42,320 bases of DNA from an uncultured Flavobacteriaceae bacterium (GCA_937923515.1 CALDUF010000074.1:1-42320), one strand, 5' to 3'; positions 1 through 9,784 are shown, counted from the stretch's first letter. Numbers and translations: made by a program. Notes: a model not told the origin generated them from the sequence alone.

Positions 1-504
1 AGCAATAGTTTAAATACTGACGAAATTATAAAGCTTGGTTTTAAAACATCAATTGAAGTAGCAACCACATATACCCTGTCTATTGCGCAATTACAAGGCG
101 ACTTTTTATCAAGTAACACAGTATATTTAAAAGATAATGTAGCAGATACGATTCATAATTTATCAGAAAGTGATTATAATTTTACTTCTGAAGTAGGCGA
201 GTTTAACGACCGTTTTGAAATTGCATTTAGTACCACTGCATTATTATCTACTACCGATTTTGAATTCGATACCAATGCTATTAAAATAGTACAGTTAAAC
301 GATAGCTACGTACAGTTTACTGCTGAAACATCAACATTTGCAGCAATAGCTATCTATGATTTGTTAGGAAGACCTTTATATTCAGTAAGTGCACAAGGTA
401 ACGACAATACTTATGATTTAAGTAACTTAAAAAATTCAGTGTACATTGCTAATATTACTTTAGCCAACGGTGTTACTGTAAGTAAAAAGTTTATCAAGCA
501 ATAG
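1..504 (+). CDS. 3' end of a T9SS-secreted protein (partial)
   Basis: The window opens inside a gene read in frame 1; 167 codons remain before the TAG at 502-504. The last 70 or so residues show a type A T9SS C-terminal sorting domain: a hydrophobic stretch IAIYDLLGRPLYS, then a short strand ending DLSNLKNSVYIANI and a final lysine-rich VSKKFIKQ. Such tails direct export across the outer membrane through the PorU/V machinery and are then removed. The preceding part is a beta-rich segment of the sort seen before these tails, and no enzymatic domain is visible. The N-terminus and function lie outside the window. A strong hairpin terminator follows immediately. Confidence 0.85.
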   Translation, partial: SNSLNTDEIIKLGFKTSIEVATTYTLSIAQLQGDFLSSNTVYLKDNVADTIHNLSESDYNFTSEVGEFNDRFEIAFSTTALLSTTDFEFDTNAIKIVQLNDSYVQFTAETSTFAAIAIYDLLGRPLYSVSAQGNDNTYDLSNLKNSVYIANITLANGVTVSKKFIKQ

Positions 505-538
505 GCGATTAAATATCGATTATTACTAATGACACAAT

Positions 539-574
539 ACACGTTATTCTATTTATAGAGTGGCGTGTTTTTTT
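539..574 (+). terminator. Rho-independent terminator of the T9SS gene
   Basis: Arms at 539-551 and 556-568 pair over 13 positions (several G-U), with loop TTTA and a T run at 568-574. The U-tract is on the plus strand, so it serves the upstream secreted-protein gene. It reaches the last codon of the convergent receptor gene. Confidence 0.8.
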
Positions 575-2984
575 ATAACTTATATTTTAAGGCTAAAACA
601 AGGTTTCTGCCTGGTGCTGAGATACCTGAAGAATAAGGCCTGTAGCGTTGGTTTGTAATATTTTCTAAAGCAGCAGTTAACGTAGTGTTTGTATTGACTT
701 TATATTGTGTTCTAAAATTTAAAGTGTACCAAGATGGAGAAAACGGATTGCCATTAGCATCAGCTGCATAAATAAAGTCCTTCACAGTTTCTGAAGGTGC
801 TAGTTGGTTAAACGATAGTTCACCATTATAATTAGCAAAAGCATCTAAGGTTAAGTTATTGTGCTTCCAAACTAAATGCGTATTCCCAAAATTAGGGGCA
901 ACGTGTCGTATAGGCACTTCAATATTATCATTTTCTTCTGTACCGCCAATAACACTGTATTGCGATAAAAATTCTAAATGTTTTGAAAGTAATAATTTCA
1001 ATCCAACTTCAAAACCATAAATCCAAGCTTTTGATGCATTTTGTATGGATTGCACATTGCTTAATTCGCCATCATACAGTATTTCTGTTTCACCATTTAA
1101 ATTAGAATCGCGTCTTACAAGGGCGTTGTCCAAATAGGTGTAATAGGTGCTTACATCCAAAATTAGTTTTTTATTAAAATCAAGTTTTAAACCAACTTCA
1201 CCTCCAAAGGCGTACTCTGGCCTTAGTGCCTCGTTGGGTACAACAACAGAGCCAGGTTCAGAATCAAATACTTTACCAATATCGTCAATATTTGGAGCTC
1301 TAAATGCCGATGCTGTATTTAGTTTCCATTGTATAGTTTCATTTGGAGACCACGTTATTCCTGCAGTACCTGTAAGTGCACCGGCTGTGTTTTTAGAGGT
1401 TTGAAATGGGAGATTTAAAAACCTATTATTTTCTATAAAATTTGCCTCAGAGCTTACACGATTAAAGCGTAAGCCCGATTGTAATACAAACTTAGTACTA
1501 GGTTTATACTTTAAGTTTGTATAAATGGCTGCCGATGCCCAAGTAGCACCATTTGGATATCGCGAAACTGCATCTGTAACAGTTCCTGTGGTTATATTTT
1601 CGGTAGTTCCTACAGAGCCTACTTTATTAAACACATATTCGCCACCGTAAAATAGTTTCGTTTTTTCACTTAGTTTTTTTTCAAAATCTAGATTAAACGA
1701 ATAGGCATCTACAGCTTCTTCTCTTATTCTTCGATCCACAGTTTGAAAATCTCTATCTATCCTACTTTCTTTAAAATTTTGATACGCAAGTGTTGCTTTT
1801 ACCTTATCGTATAAATTAGAGCGACTACTAAGTTTTGTAATTTGTAAATTAGACATAAACCACTGCTGTGGCCCGTAATTCCATTCAGCAGAGCGTAGGG
1901 TATCACCACGAAAACGAATAAGTCTGTCGTATCTTGGAATGTCAGACGATTTAGAAAAATGCACGCCTAAATCAAAACTTAAGTTTTTACGAGGTTCAAA
2001 CTTTATTTTTTGAGTTAAGTTTAACTGATTATAACCAGAAAACCGTTGTACTCTTGGATTTGGATTGGAAACAATAACGTCAGTACCATTATTAGAAACT
2101 ATAAATTCATTCCTTAAATAATCATCGGGTCCATGCGCTCCCATTTTTAAATCATTAAAATCGGTGTAACTTGCACTGGTTAAAACCCCCCATTTTTTAT
2201 ACCCTAAGTTAATATCAAAATGGCCTGTTTTTTCATCACTTGCAGAAGCGTATCTTACAGTTGTATTTGCTTTGACTAATAGTGAATCTGTATAAGATAA
2301 CTGCGGATTTTTAGTATAGAAACTCATAACGCCACCAATAGCATCACTACCATAAATTACAGAACCCGAGCCTAATGTTACTTCGGTATTTTGAATTGCG
2401 AATGGGTCTACGGCAATAACATTATGAATGTTACCACCTCTAAAAATAGCATTATTCATGCGTACACCATCAACTGTTATGAGTAATCGGTTTGTAGAAA
2501 AACCTCTAATCATTGGGCTTCCACCACCTAATTGGCTTTTTTGCACAAATACTGCACCAGTATTTTGCAATGCATCAGCACTGGTTTGCGGGTTAATAAA
2601 CTCTATAATAGCAGCATTACTACTTACTATTTTTTGTGTAATATCTTTTTTGTGTTGCTCGAATTTTGAAGCAGAAATAACAATTTCATTCAACCCCTGT
2701 GTATTGGCATTTAAGTACACAACACCAGTTTCTACAACTTTAGATTTAAGTAAAGATGTAGTAATGTGCGATAAATGTTGAAAATAGAGCGTATCTGTCG
2801 CTGCAAATTTATCTAAATTGGCAACACCTTTAAAGTTAGTGATGGTGCTTTTAGTTTTATTTGCATCGAATATAGCAACACCAAAAATAGGTTCTTCGGT
2901 AATTGCATTTAGAACTTTTATGTTTTGCGCTTCTACTACTTTAGTTAGTAGTAAAAACAATAAAAGCATATAATTGCGACTCAT
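573..2984 (-). CDS. TonB-dependent outer-membrane receptor, heme/hemoglobin-receptor-like
   Basis: 803 residues. A signal peptide (1-19, ending VVEAQ) is followed by a carboxypeptidase-regulatory-like domain (about 21-95), a plug (about 100-225, with MIRGFSTNRLLITVDGVRM and SVIYGSDAIGGVMSF) and a beta-barrel ending in the hydrophobic LVLALKYKL. It should import a bulky ligand across the outer membrane using TonB energy. Residues 561-568 read FRAPNIDD and 583-590 read PNEALRPE, which resemble the FRAP...NPNL box of hemoglobin/heme receptors; this makes a heme-type ligand plausible but unproven. Its start lies 3 bases from the stop of recO, so it is probably co-transcribed with recO-porZ. Iron, cobalamin or a peptide are other possible ligands. 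Confidence 0.9.
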   Translation of the reverse strand: MSRNYMLLLFLLLTKVVEAQNIKVLNAITEEPIFGVAIFDANKTKSTITNFKGVANLDKFAATDTLYFQHLSHITTSLLKSKVVETGVVYLNANTQGLNEIVISASKFEQHKKDITQKIVSSNAAIIEFINPQTSADALQNTGAVFVQKSQLGGGSPMIRGFSTNRLLITVDGVRMNNAIFRGGNIHNVIAVDPFAIQNTEVTLGSGSVIYGSDAIGGVMSFYTKNPQLSYTDSLLVKANTTVRYASASDEKTGHFDINLGYKKWGVLTSASYTDFNDLKMGAHGPDDYLRNEFIVSNNGTDVIVSNPNPRVQRFSGYNQLNLTQKIKFEPRKNLSFDLGVHFSKSSDIPRYDRLIRFRGDTLRSAEWNYGPQQWFMSNLQITKLSSRSNLYDKVKATLAYQNFKESRIDRDFQTVDRRIREEAVDAYSFNLDFEKKLSEKTKLFYGGEYVFNKVGSVGTTENITTGTVTDAVSRYPNGATWASAAIYTNLKYKPSTKFVLQSGLRFNRVSSEANFIENNRFLNLPFQTSKNTAGALTGTAGITWSPNETIQWKLNTASAFRAPNIDDIGKVFDSEPGSVVVPNEALRPEYAFGGEVGLKLDFNKKLILDVSTYYTYLDNALVRRDSNLNGETEILYDGELSNVQSIQNASKAWIYGFEVGLKLLLSKHLEFLSQYSVIGGTEENDNIEVPIRHVAPNFGNTHLVWKHNNLTLDAFANYNGELSFNQLAPSETVKDFIYAADANGNPFSPSWYTLNFRTQYKVNTNTTLTAALENITNQRYRPYSSGISAPGRNLVLALKYKL

Positions 2985-2987
2985 TTT

Positions 2988-3707
2988 TTAATTAAAAACC
3001 TGATTAAAAATTTGTAGTGATTTAGGAGTTCTAAAACTACCCAAATGTAATTCAAAATACAGCAACATCATATTTAAAAAGGATTGTCTTTTTTGTGCAT
3101 TTATCTTTATTGAAGGTAATGCATCAAATTTTATACCTAAAAGCTGTTTTAAAAGTATTAAATTTTCACCTGAAATGCTATGCTTCCCAAAATCTTTCAT
3201 TTGAAAACTACCATCTTCTAAATTAAAAAACATACTATCTATATGTGTAGTATCAGGATAAAACCCTAGGTATTTGCTGAGTTTTAATAAAAATAACAAA
3301 TGAAAATTAGCATATTCAGTATCTGCATCAAACCATAATAGCGTTGTTTCTAGATAGCTATATAGTGCATCGTTTTTTTCTTCTTCTTGTAATGTAGTTG
3401 CAAGTATTTCAGAGAGAAACATTACAACTGCACTTTTTAGGATATGCGAATGTAAACTCGTGTAAACCGTATTTGTTCTAACTTCTTTTAAGGTATAAAG
3501 GGTGCGGGTTTTGGTATAGTTAAACACCACCTGTATTTGAGATAGTAGTTGAAAATATGCCGTTTTAGTATTCGATTTTTTTGATTTTAAAACGCCTCTT
3601 ACTAAAAAACTAATAACCCCATGCTCTTGGGTGTAGCATTTTACTATTAAATCGTTATCGCGATATTTTAATTTTGATAATACAATGGCATTTGTAGTGC
3701 TTAACAT
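2988..3707 (-). CDS. recO: DNA repair protein RecO
   Basis: 239 residues, the normal length for RecO. The N-terminal OB-fold half (1-80) has the typical opening TNAIVLSKLKYRDNDLIVKCYT and GVISFLVRGVLKSKK, followed by an alpha-helical C-terminal half. RecO works in the RecFOR pathway, loading RecA onto SSB-coated single-stranded DNA. No zinc-finger cysteine set is visible, as in many Bacteroidota RecO proteins. The ATG overlaps the stop of porZ by one base (TAATG), indicating translational coupling, an arrangement I recall from other flavobacteria. Confidence 0.93.
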   Translation of the reverse strand: MLSTTNAIVLSKLKYRDNDLIVKCYTQEHGVISFLVRGVLKSKKSNTKTAYFQLLSQIQVVFNYTKTRTLYTLKEVRTNTVYTSLHSHILKSAVVMFLSEILATTLQEEEKNDALYSYLETTLLWFDADTEYANFHLLFLLKLSKYLGFYPDTTHIDSMFFNLEDGSFQMKDFGKHSISGENLILLKQLLGIKFDALPSIKINAQKRQSFLNMMLLYFELHLGSFRTPKSLQIFNQVFN

Positions 3708-6046
3708 TACCTTACTACCATTAGTTTTATTGCTCTAGTTTCAAAACTATCAAGATCTGATAGCATTACAAGATATACACCAGAGGCTACGATATTATTG
3801 GCAAGGTTTTTACCGTTCCAATACGCTGTACCACCATCTATTTCTAAATTAAAACCACGGAATCTTTGGTTTGTTCTAGATTGTGCTTCGGCAACTAGGT
3901 TTCCTTCAATATCTGTAATTTTTATATTTACATTTTCAGGAAGATCTGTAATTTTCACTTTGTCTTCCACAATATCAAAACCTGGTCTCACAGGATTAGG
4001 GTACGCATGTGCTCTAGAAAAATCTTCTCTAGTAATTGTGCTTCCAGATTTAAATGATACCAAACCTCTTTCAGTACCAATATACACTAGTCCGTTAATG
4101 TTATCTATAGAAATGTCATTTACATCGTTTGATGGTAATGGCGAATTATCCGTTGTAAAGTGAAAGATTGTATTTTGACCGTTTGGCGATAAGTAAAATA
4201 CACCTGCGCCTATTGTAGCTACCCATTTGTTATTAGAGCCATCAACTTTAATATCTGATATAAATTGTTCATCAAATAATTCTCTAGCAACCCCGTCTTC
4301 TTCTATAATTATTTCTTCTGCCCTTGGGTTGTCGTCGTCTAGAAAATTTGATGGATTGAATAGAATTCGGAGTCCGCTAGGAGTTCCAATCCATAATTGA
4401 TTTCTTCTATCAAGTGCTAAAGCTTTAATATCAAACGTTGGTAAATTTTGCGACTCTTCGCTAATGTTATTCATACGTTGTCTGCCATTACTTTCATTAA
4501 AGGCTATAACACCGTTAAAGTGCGAGCCAATAAATTTTGTACCCTCACTATCAATAACTACATCGCTAAAACCACGGTCATCACTTAAACCATCAGGAAT
4601 AATTTCAGAAAAATCAAAAGACGACCATCGGTTATTTTCAAACTTATTCAATGGTCGTTGTACTCTACCATTCATAAGCCACAATGCTCCATCTGAATCA
4701 TAGGTTCCACCTAGGGTGAGATTAATACCATTAAAAAAGGACTCTAAAGTACTGTTGTTTTCATCAAAAAGGCCTACTACTTCGTTGTCATTTAGTTCTA
4801 TCAATCCTGTAAAAAAAGAACTGATAAATACCTGACTTGGATTTAACGGGTTTATAGCTATATGCGATAAGTTTCTTGGATTGTCAACTTTAGCACTTAT
4901 AGAATCATAAGGTATGTTGAGCCATTCGCCGCGTTTTAGATGGCTAATACCAGAGTTTCTAATACCACCTCCAAAATTAAAAAACCTAGAATAACCACCA
5001 GAAACCATCCATAATTCTCCATTAAAGTTTCGTATTTTAAACACTCTATTTAATAAAGGGCCGTCTGGAAGAATTTCTTCAAACGTTGTTGGGTTTGTTG
5101 TGTTTACAGATAGAACACCAAAGTCTTCAGAACCTATGTATATAGTGTTGGCATCTATAGAGGCAGCACTAAAGGCTGTGTCGAAATTACTTTCTGCAAC
5201 AGAAGTTTGAAATGTTAAGTTGAAATTTGTATCGTAAATAAACACATTAGTATTGGTTGTTATCAACGTACTGTTATCTACAGATTTTAGACCGATTATA
5301 TCATTATTATAAGTAAATAGATTAACCAAAGCATCATTTACAACTTCATAAATTGTTCTATTAGTTCTTGCTGTATACAGCCTGTTGTTATTTGAAAAAA
5401 CCCCTGCAAAATCACCTGTAGCTATGGTATCCCAATTCCTAAAATCTATTAAATTAGGATTAGAAAGGTCAGCTTTTTTTAAGCCATTGTTGTTTTGGCA
5501 AGCGGCGTAAATATTACCGTTTAAAATGGATACTTGTTTTACTGTAATTTGAGATCCTCCATCTCCTATAAAAAAGGTGTCTCTAAATTCTAATCTTTCT
5601 AAATCGAAAACTGAAATTCCAAAATTGGTAGAAATATAAACGAGGTTTTCATTGATAAAAAAATGATTTATTCGGCGGTCGTTTGACGGTATTGTTAGTT
5701 TATTAATAATGTCTACCACTGCCAAAACCTGATCGTCATTATCAAACACAATTTCTATTAAACCACTTTCGTAACCTATAATAAGTAATTCGTATAGTTC
5801 ACTGTAAATTATAGTAGATATGAGTTCTCCCGAAAGCCCATCTACAGTTGTTATTTCTGTAATCTCATTGGTTTCAAGATCTAAACTAAATACGGTGTTT
5901 TCGCCAGCAGCAAAAATTTTATTATTTCCCTTAACGACATCTTTAATATTATTATATGAAAAATGCCCATTCCATGATTCTGAAAAATCTTGGCTAAATT
6001 GAAGTAGCGGAAATAATATAAAAACGAGTAAAAACAGTTTCTTCAA
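3707..6046 (-). CDS. porZ: PorZ-like T9SS component, beta-propeller with sorting tail
   Basis: 779 residues. A signal peptide (1-18) is followed by two-component-regulator-type beta-propeller repeats (about 20-670), with recurrent segments such as ALDRRNQLWIGTPSGLRIL and DNINGLVYIGTERGLVSF. The C-terminal domain (about 690-779) starts HAYPNPVRPG and ends IKLMVVR, a type IX sorting-like domain. PorZ belongs to the outer-membrane attachment complex of T9SS and, in Porphyromonas, delivers anionic LPS to the sortase PorU. The adjacency and one-base overlap with recO support the call. The molecular role in Flavobacteriaceae, where A-LPS differs, is inferred from the family. Confidence 0.85.
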   Translation of the reverse strand: MKKLFLLVFILFPLLQFSQDFSESWNGHFSYNNIKDVVKGNNKIFAAGENTVFSLDLETNEITEITTVDGLSGELISTIIYSELYELLIIGYESGLIEIVFDNDDQVLAVVDIINKLTIPSNDRRINHFFINENLVYISTNFGISVFDLERLEFRDTFFIGDGGSQITVKQVSILNGNIYAACQNNNGLKKADLSNPNLIDFRNWDTIATGDFAGVFSNNNRLYTARTNRTIYEVVNDALVNLFTYNNDIIGLKSVDNSTLITTNTNVFIYDTNFNLTFQTSVAESNFDTAFSAASIDANTIYIGSEDFGVLSVNTTNPTTFEEILPDGPLLNRVFKIRNFNGELWMVSGGYSRFFNFGGGIRNSGISHLKRGEWLNIPYDSISAKVDNPRNLSHIAINPLNPSQVFISSFFTGLIELNDNEVVGLFDENNSTLESFFNGINLTLGGTYDSDGALWLMNGRVQRPLNKFENNRWSSFDFSEIIPDGLSDDRGFSDVVIDSEGTKFIGSHFNGVIAFNESNGRQRMNNISEESQNLPTFDIKALALDRRNQLWIGTPSGLRILFNPSNFLDDDNPRAEEIIIEEDGVARELFDEQFISDIKVDGSNNKWVATIGAGVFYLSPNGQNTIFHFTTDNSPLPSNDVNDISIDNINGLVYIGTERGLVSFKSGSTITREDFSRAHAYPNPVRPGFDIVEDKVKITDLPENVNIKITDIEGNLVAEAQSRTNQRFRGFNLEIDGGTAYWNGKNLANNIVASGVYLVMLSDLDSFETRAIKLMVVR

Positions 6047-6124
6047 AATAACAACGTATGTTTTAAATTCATGTAATGATTTAACGTATTTTCAATAGCT
6101 ACAGTATATGTTACATTAAATTAT

Positions 6125-7165
6125 TTAGGCAGTGTTTGTAAATAATTTTTTATGCCTTAGTTTTCGGTTTTTAGACAAATAGCGCAATTCTATAAAATAC
6201 CAAGATACTATTGAAGCTATAAACACCAAAATTAACACTAATAAGCTAATTAATACAGGATTGTATTTATGAAATAAATTATAATGCACAAAAACTTGAA
6301 TTATGGGGAAATGATAAATATATATACCATAAGTAAAGTCGCCATATTTCCCAAAATTGTTTAGCAATTCAAAACTGTAAGCGATATAAAACACCATAAA
6401 ACCATAAGTAATTGGTTTTAAATAGTGCGTTTTAAGTATGTACTGCTCAACAAAAAATAGTGCTAAGCATGGAATGATGATATAGTGCTTTTGTTTTAAA
6501 AGAACATTGAAATTACGATAGAACATTACGCCCGTAATAAAAAAGGCCAAAGCACCAGGAAGTTGCTTTGCAATTTTATACATATCTATACTTAAAAAGT
6601 AATTAAAATAGCCTACAGAAGTAACGTACACTAAAATACTTAAGAGATAAACATTAATTTTTTTGGAGTCTATTAAATAGTAGAAAACAGGTAATAGTAA
6701 ATAAAAGGCTTCTTCTATCTTAATAGTCCAAAGTGCACCATTAACAGCACAAATTAAATTGCCATTAAAAACCCCAGGTAAACACGGTTCTATATAATTT
6801 TGAAAAGATAAATTTGCTATTAGATATTTCCAAAACTGGGCATCAAAAAAATAATTTGAAACTGAATGGGAAGAAATAAAACTAAATAAAATAGCGCAGA
6901 GTAGAATTAAAAAGAAATATGCAGGCACTATTCTTTTAATTCGTTTTGTAATATAACTTTTAAAATTTTTGTTGCTTTCGTAGCTCTTAGCAATTAAAAA
7001 GCCACTAATTACAAAAAAGCCATCTATAGCTAAGCGCGTATTAAAAAAACCTAGATAAGGTTGAAACACTTTTACTTGACTTAATTCTATTAAGTGCGCA
7101 AGTGCTACTGTAAGTGCAAATACTACCCTTAAAAAGTCAAAATTATTTGTATTGATTTTAGTCAC
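6125..7165 (-). CDS. Acyltransferase family 3 membrane protein
   Basis: 346 residues with about ten hydrophobic helices. The N-terminal region has the family-3 (OafA/YrhL type) landmarks: DFLRVVFALTVALAH with the conserved His in helix 1, and AIDGFFVISGFLIAKSY. Such enzymes transfer acetyl or other acyl groups to surface polysaccharides, lipids or peptidoglycan from the inner membrane. The gene lies 78 bases upstream of porZ on the same strand. No glycosyltransferase or polysaccharide cluster is next to it, so the acceptor is unknown. A proline/glycine-rich cysteine loop (EPCLPGVFNGNLICAVNGALWT) sits between helices. Confidence 0.85.
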   Translation of the reverse strand: MTKINTNNFDFLRVVFALTVALAHLIELSQVKVFQPYLGFFNTRLAIDGFFVISGFLIAKSYESNKNFKSYITKRIKRIVPAYFFLILLCAILFSFISSHSVSNYFFDAQFWKYLIANLSFQNYIEPCLPGVFNGNLICAVNGALWTIKIEEAFYLLLPVFYYLIDSKKINVYLLSILVYVTSVGYFNYFLSIDMYKIAKQLPGALAFFITGVMFYRNFNVLLKQKHYIIIPCLALFFVEQYILKTHYLKPITYGFMVFYIAYSFELLNNFGKYGDFTYGIYIYHFPIIQVFVHYNLFHKYNPVLISLLVLILVFIASIVSWYFIELRYLSKNRKLRHKKLFTNTA

Positions 7166-7252
7166 AAGCTTATGAAGTGGGCTATTTAATAACCATTTAA
7201 AGCAAATATATTTATAACAAACGAATATTGAATTAAATTACTTTAACGAAAT

Positions 7253-7285
7253 AAAAAGAGCCTCTTTTACTAAGAGACTCTTTTT
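7253..7285 (-). terminator. Terminator of gdhA
   Basis: Inverted repeat with 14-base arms 7253-7266 and 7272-7285 and a 5-base loop. The only non-identity becomes a G-U pair in the minus-strand transcript, and the 3' arm ends in five U. It lies just past the gdhA stop. Confidence 0.85.
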
Positions 7286-7308
7286 AGAATTATAAAATAG
7301 TGTAAAGG

Positions 7309-8652
7309 TTACACAACACCTTGTGCTAACATAGCATCTGCAACCTTAACAAAACCTGCAATATTTGCACCTTTTACATAGTCTATATAACCATCTTCAT
7401 TGGTGCCATAATCAATACATGATTGATGTATGTCGCCCATAATTTCTTTAAGTTTATTATCTACCTCTTCTCTTGTCCATTTATAGCGTAACGAATTTTG
7501 AGTCATTTCTAAACCAGAAGTAGCAACACCACCTGCGTTTGAGGCTTTACCTGGAGCAAATAAAATTTTAGCTTTATGAAACTCTGCAATAGCTTCTTTT
7601 GTAGATGGCATATTAGCACCTTCACTCACACACATACAGCCGTTTGAAAGAAGTGCTTTTGCGTTATCGCCATCTAGTTCATTTTGGGTAGCACAAGGTA
7701 ATGCAATATCACATGTTTCATTCCAAGGTGTTTTGCCTTTGAAAAATTTAGCATTTGGATACTCGTCTGCATATTCACTAATTCTTCCACGTTTTTCATT
7801 TTTTAAATGCATAACGTACTTTAATTTTTCTTCATCTATACCTTCTTCATCAAAGATATATCCAGAAGAATCTGAAAGTGTTACAACCTTTGCGCCTAAT
7901 TGAATAGATTTTTCGGCAGCGTACTGTGCTACATTACCAGAGCCTGATATTACAACGGTTTTTCCTTTAAAACTATCATTTTTAGTTTTAAGCATATTTT
8001 CTGCAAAATAAACAGTACCATAGCCAGTAGCTTCAGGTCTAATTAGAGAACCTCCCCAAGTCATACCTTTTCCTGTTAATACACCAGTAAATTCGTTTCT
8101 TAACTTTCTATACATTCCAAATAAAAAGCCTATTTCTCTTTGGCCAACACCAATATCTCCAGCAGGAATATCTGTATTAGGACCAATGTGTCGGAATAAT
8201 TCGCCCATAAAAGCATGACAAAATCGCATAATTTCGTTATCACTTTTGCCTTTAGGGTTAAAATCACTACCGCCTTTACCACCACCCATTGGTAATGTTG
8301 TTAAGCTATTTTTGAATACTTGTTCAAAAGCTAAAAATTTTAAAATACTTGCATTAACTGTAGGATGAAAGCGCAAACCGCCTTTGTAAGGCCCAATTGC
8401 AGAGTTCATTTGTATTCTATAGCCTCTATTTACTTGAATTTCGCCATTATCATCTACCCAGCATACTCTAAATGAAATTAACCGTTCTGGTTCTACCATT
8501 CTAAGCAGAACGTTTTTACCGTAATAAATATCATTTTTCACTATATATGGAATAACAGTTTCTGCCACTTCTTCAACTGCTTGTAAAAATTCTGGTTCAT
8601 GAGCGTTGCGCTTTTTAACCATATCCAAAAATTCTGCAATTACTTCTTTCAT
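7309..8652 (-). CDS. gdhA: Glutamate dehydrogenase (hexameric, probably NADP-dependent)
   Basis: 447 residues, the standard length of the 50-kDa hexameric class. The substrate-binding segment KGGLRFHP and the catalytic-lysine motif PMGGGKGG (K126) are intact, as is the Rossmann motif VVISGSGNVAQYAAE. The enzyme interconverts 2-oxoglutarate plus ammonium and glutamate in the cytosol. The overall pattern fits the biosynthetic NADP-linked subgroup; cofactor preference is inferred, not seen. It is monocistronic: a strong terminator follows, and upstream there is a divergent promoter region with an inverted repeat (8700-8718). Confidence 0.95.
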   Translation of the reverse strand: MKEVIAEFLDMVKKRNAHEPEFLQAVEEVAETVIPYIVKNDIYYGKNVLLRMVEPERLISFRVCWVDDNGEIQVNRGYRIQMNSAIGPYKGGLRFHPTVNASILKFLAFEQVFKNSLTTLPMGGGKGGSDFNPKGKSDNEIMRFCHAFMGELFRHIGPNTDIPAGDIGVGQREIGFLFGMYRKLRNEFTGVLTGKGMTWGGSLIRPEATGYGTVYFAENMLKTKNDSFKGKTVVISGSGNVAQYAAEKSIQLGAKVVTLSDSSGYIFDEEGIDEEKLKYVMHLKNEKRGRISEYADEYPNAKFFKGKTPWNETCDIALPCATQNELDGDNAKALLSNGCMCVSEGANMPSTKEAIAEFHKAKILFAPGKASNAGGVATSGLEMTQNSLRYKWTREEVDNKLKEIMGDIHQSCIDYGTNEDGYIDYVKGANIAGFVKVADAMLAQGVV

Positions 8653-8699
8653 GAATTAACAAATGTTTAAAATTTAAATGAAATTACAATTTAGTAATG

Positions 8700-8718
8700 T
8701 AAAGATACGTTATCTTTA
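8700..8718. promoter_or_regulatory. Inverted repeat in the gdhA upstream region
   Basis: TAAAGATA-CGT-TATCTTTA is a perfect 8-base inverted repeat about 50 bases upstream of the gdhA ATG. Read on the minus strand, its TATCTTTA half nearly matches the -7 consensus TAnnTTTG, so a protein bound here would cover the promoter. The operator role is inferred. Confidence 0.4.
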
Positions 8719-8786
8719 AAAAAATTATCATTTATTAAATAATCTCGCAATATATACGACACGCTAAATGCATTTTATCAGAATAA

Positions 8787-8817
8787 TTTGGTAGTTCGTC
8801 GAGTTTTTATATATTTG
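8787..8817 (+). promoter_or_regulatory. Bacteroidota-type promoter of the outer-membrane family gene
   Basis: TTTG at 8787-8790, a 19-base spacer, then TATATTTG at 8810-8817 match the TTTG-N19-TAnnTTTG consensus exactly. The ATG follows 31 bases later. Confidence 0.75.
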
Positions 8818-8848
8818 TCGCGTTAACGCCTCCAAAACTAAACATCAT

Positions 8849-9652
8849 ATGATGCTTAACTTAAAACGTTTAGCGCTTTCTCTCGGTTTGTTTGTCTTTT
8901 GCCAAACATCGAATGCTCAATTAGGCTTCTCTCATGAAATTGGAGTTATAGCTGGTCCTGTTCAATTCAGATCTGATTTTGGTAGTCGTCAAGACGAACG
9001 TACCAACTTTGGTAATTCTGGTATTGGTATTGGCTTAGTACACTACATTAACTTTTCCTATAGAGCTGATTGTAATTGCTACACTACAGACACGTATTTT
9101 AACGATCATTTTAAATTAAGAAATGAAATTTCTTGGAATAAAACTAAACTAGAGCACTTTGGTAGATGGATACAACCCGATAGAACTAGTGATAATGCGG
9201 ATAGATTAAGAGGTCATTCAGGTTTTGCTAAAAATTTAGATATAGGCACTCAACTAGAGTTTTTTCCGTTAAGTATTCGTTCTTTTCAATCTTACGGTTA
9301 TCGTATTGCTCCATTTGTTAGTTTAGGGATACATTACACCTCTTTTACGCCAGAAGTTATTACAACGTATGATAATGGTACAAATGATGTTGGAAATGTT
9401 GGTGATCCTAACAACTTTTACTCGATTTGGGCTCCTGGATCGGTTGATCCTGCACCAGGAAGCACATGGTCTACAGTAGCAAGTGTTGGCTTTAGATATA
9501 AAGTAGGTAAATTAGCTGATGTGATGCTAGACTTGAGATGGCAGTATTATTTTGATGATTGGGTAGATGGTTTAAATCATGATTTAGTTTTTAACAAAAA
9601 TAACGATTGGTTGCTTTGGCTAAATGTTGGCTATATTTATTATCTAGACTAA
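8849..9652 (+). CDS. Outer-membrane beta-barrel-like protein of a flavobacterial family
   Basis: 267 residues. A signal peptide (1-23, ending TSNAQ) is followed by beta-strand-rich sequence with alternating aromatics and a C-terminal strand WLNVGYIYYLD, consistent with an outer-membrane barrel. The opening LGFSHEIGVIAGPVQFRSDFG is one I recall from a family annotated THC0290_0291 in flavobacteria; its function is unknown. A Cys-x-Cys pair (CNCY, near residue 70) is unusual and may be oxidised in the periplasm. Two consecutive ATG codons open the gene; either could start it. It is divergent from gdhA and has its own clear promoter. Confidence 0.75.
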   Translation: MMLNLKRLALSLGLFVFCQTSNAQLGFSHEIGVIAGPVQFRSDFGSRQDERTNFGNSGIGIGLVHYINFSYRADCNCYTTDTYFNDHFKLRNEISWNKTKLEHFGRWIQPDRTSDNADRLRGHSGFAKNLDIGTQLEFFPLSIRSFQSYGYRIAPFVSLGIHYTSFTPEVITTYDNGTNDVGNVGDPNNFYSIWAPGSVDPAPGSTWSTVASVGFRYKVGKLADVMLDLRWQYYFDDWVDGLNHDLVFNKNNDWLLWLNVGYIYYLD

Positions 9653-9661
9653 TTATTCTTT

Positions 9662-9681
9662 AGCTGAAAAAACAGCTTTTT
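9662..9681 (+). terminator. Weak terminator after the outer-membrane family gene
   Basis: AGCTG (9662-9666) pairs with CAGCT (9673-9677) around an A6 loop and is followed by T5. The stem is only 5 base pairs, so this is tentative. Confidence 0.5.
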
Positions 9682-9784
9682 ACTACGTTCAATATATCGC
9701 AATACTAAGTAAAATTATAAGGTTTGCGTATATATTTTTTGATACTTCCAAATACTACAACATTATAAAGCTAGCTAGTATTTA

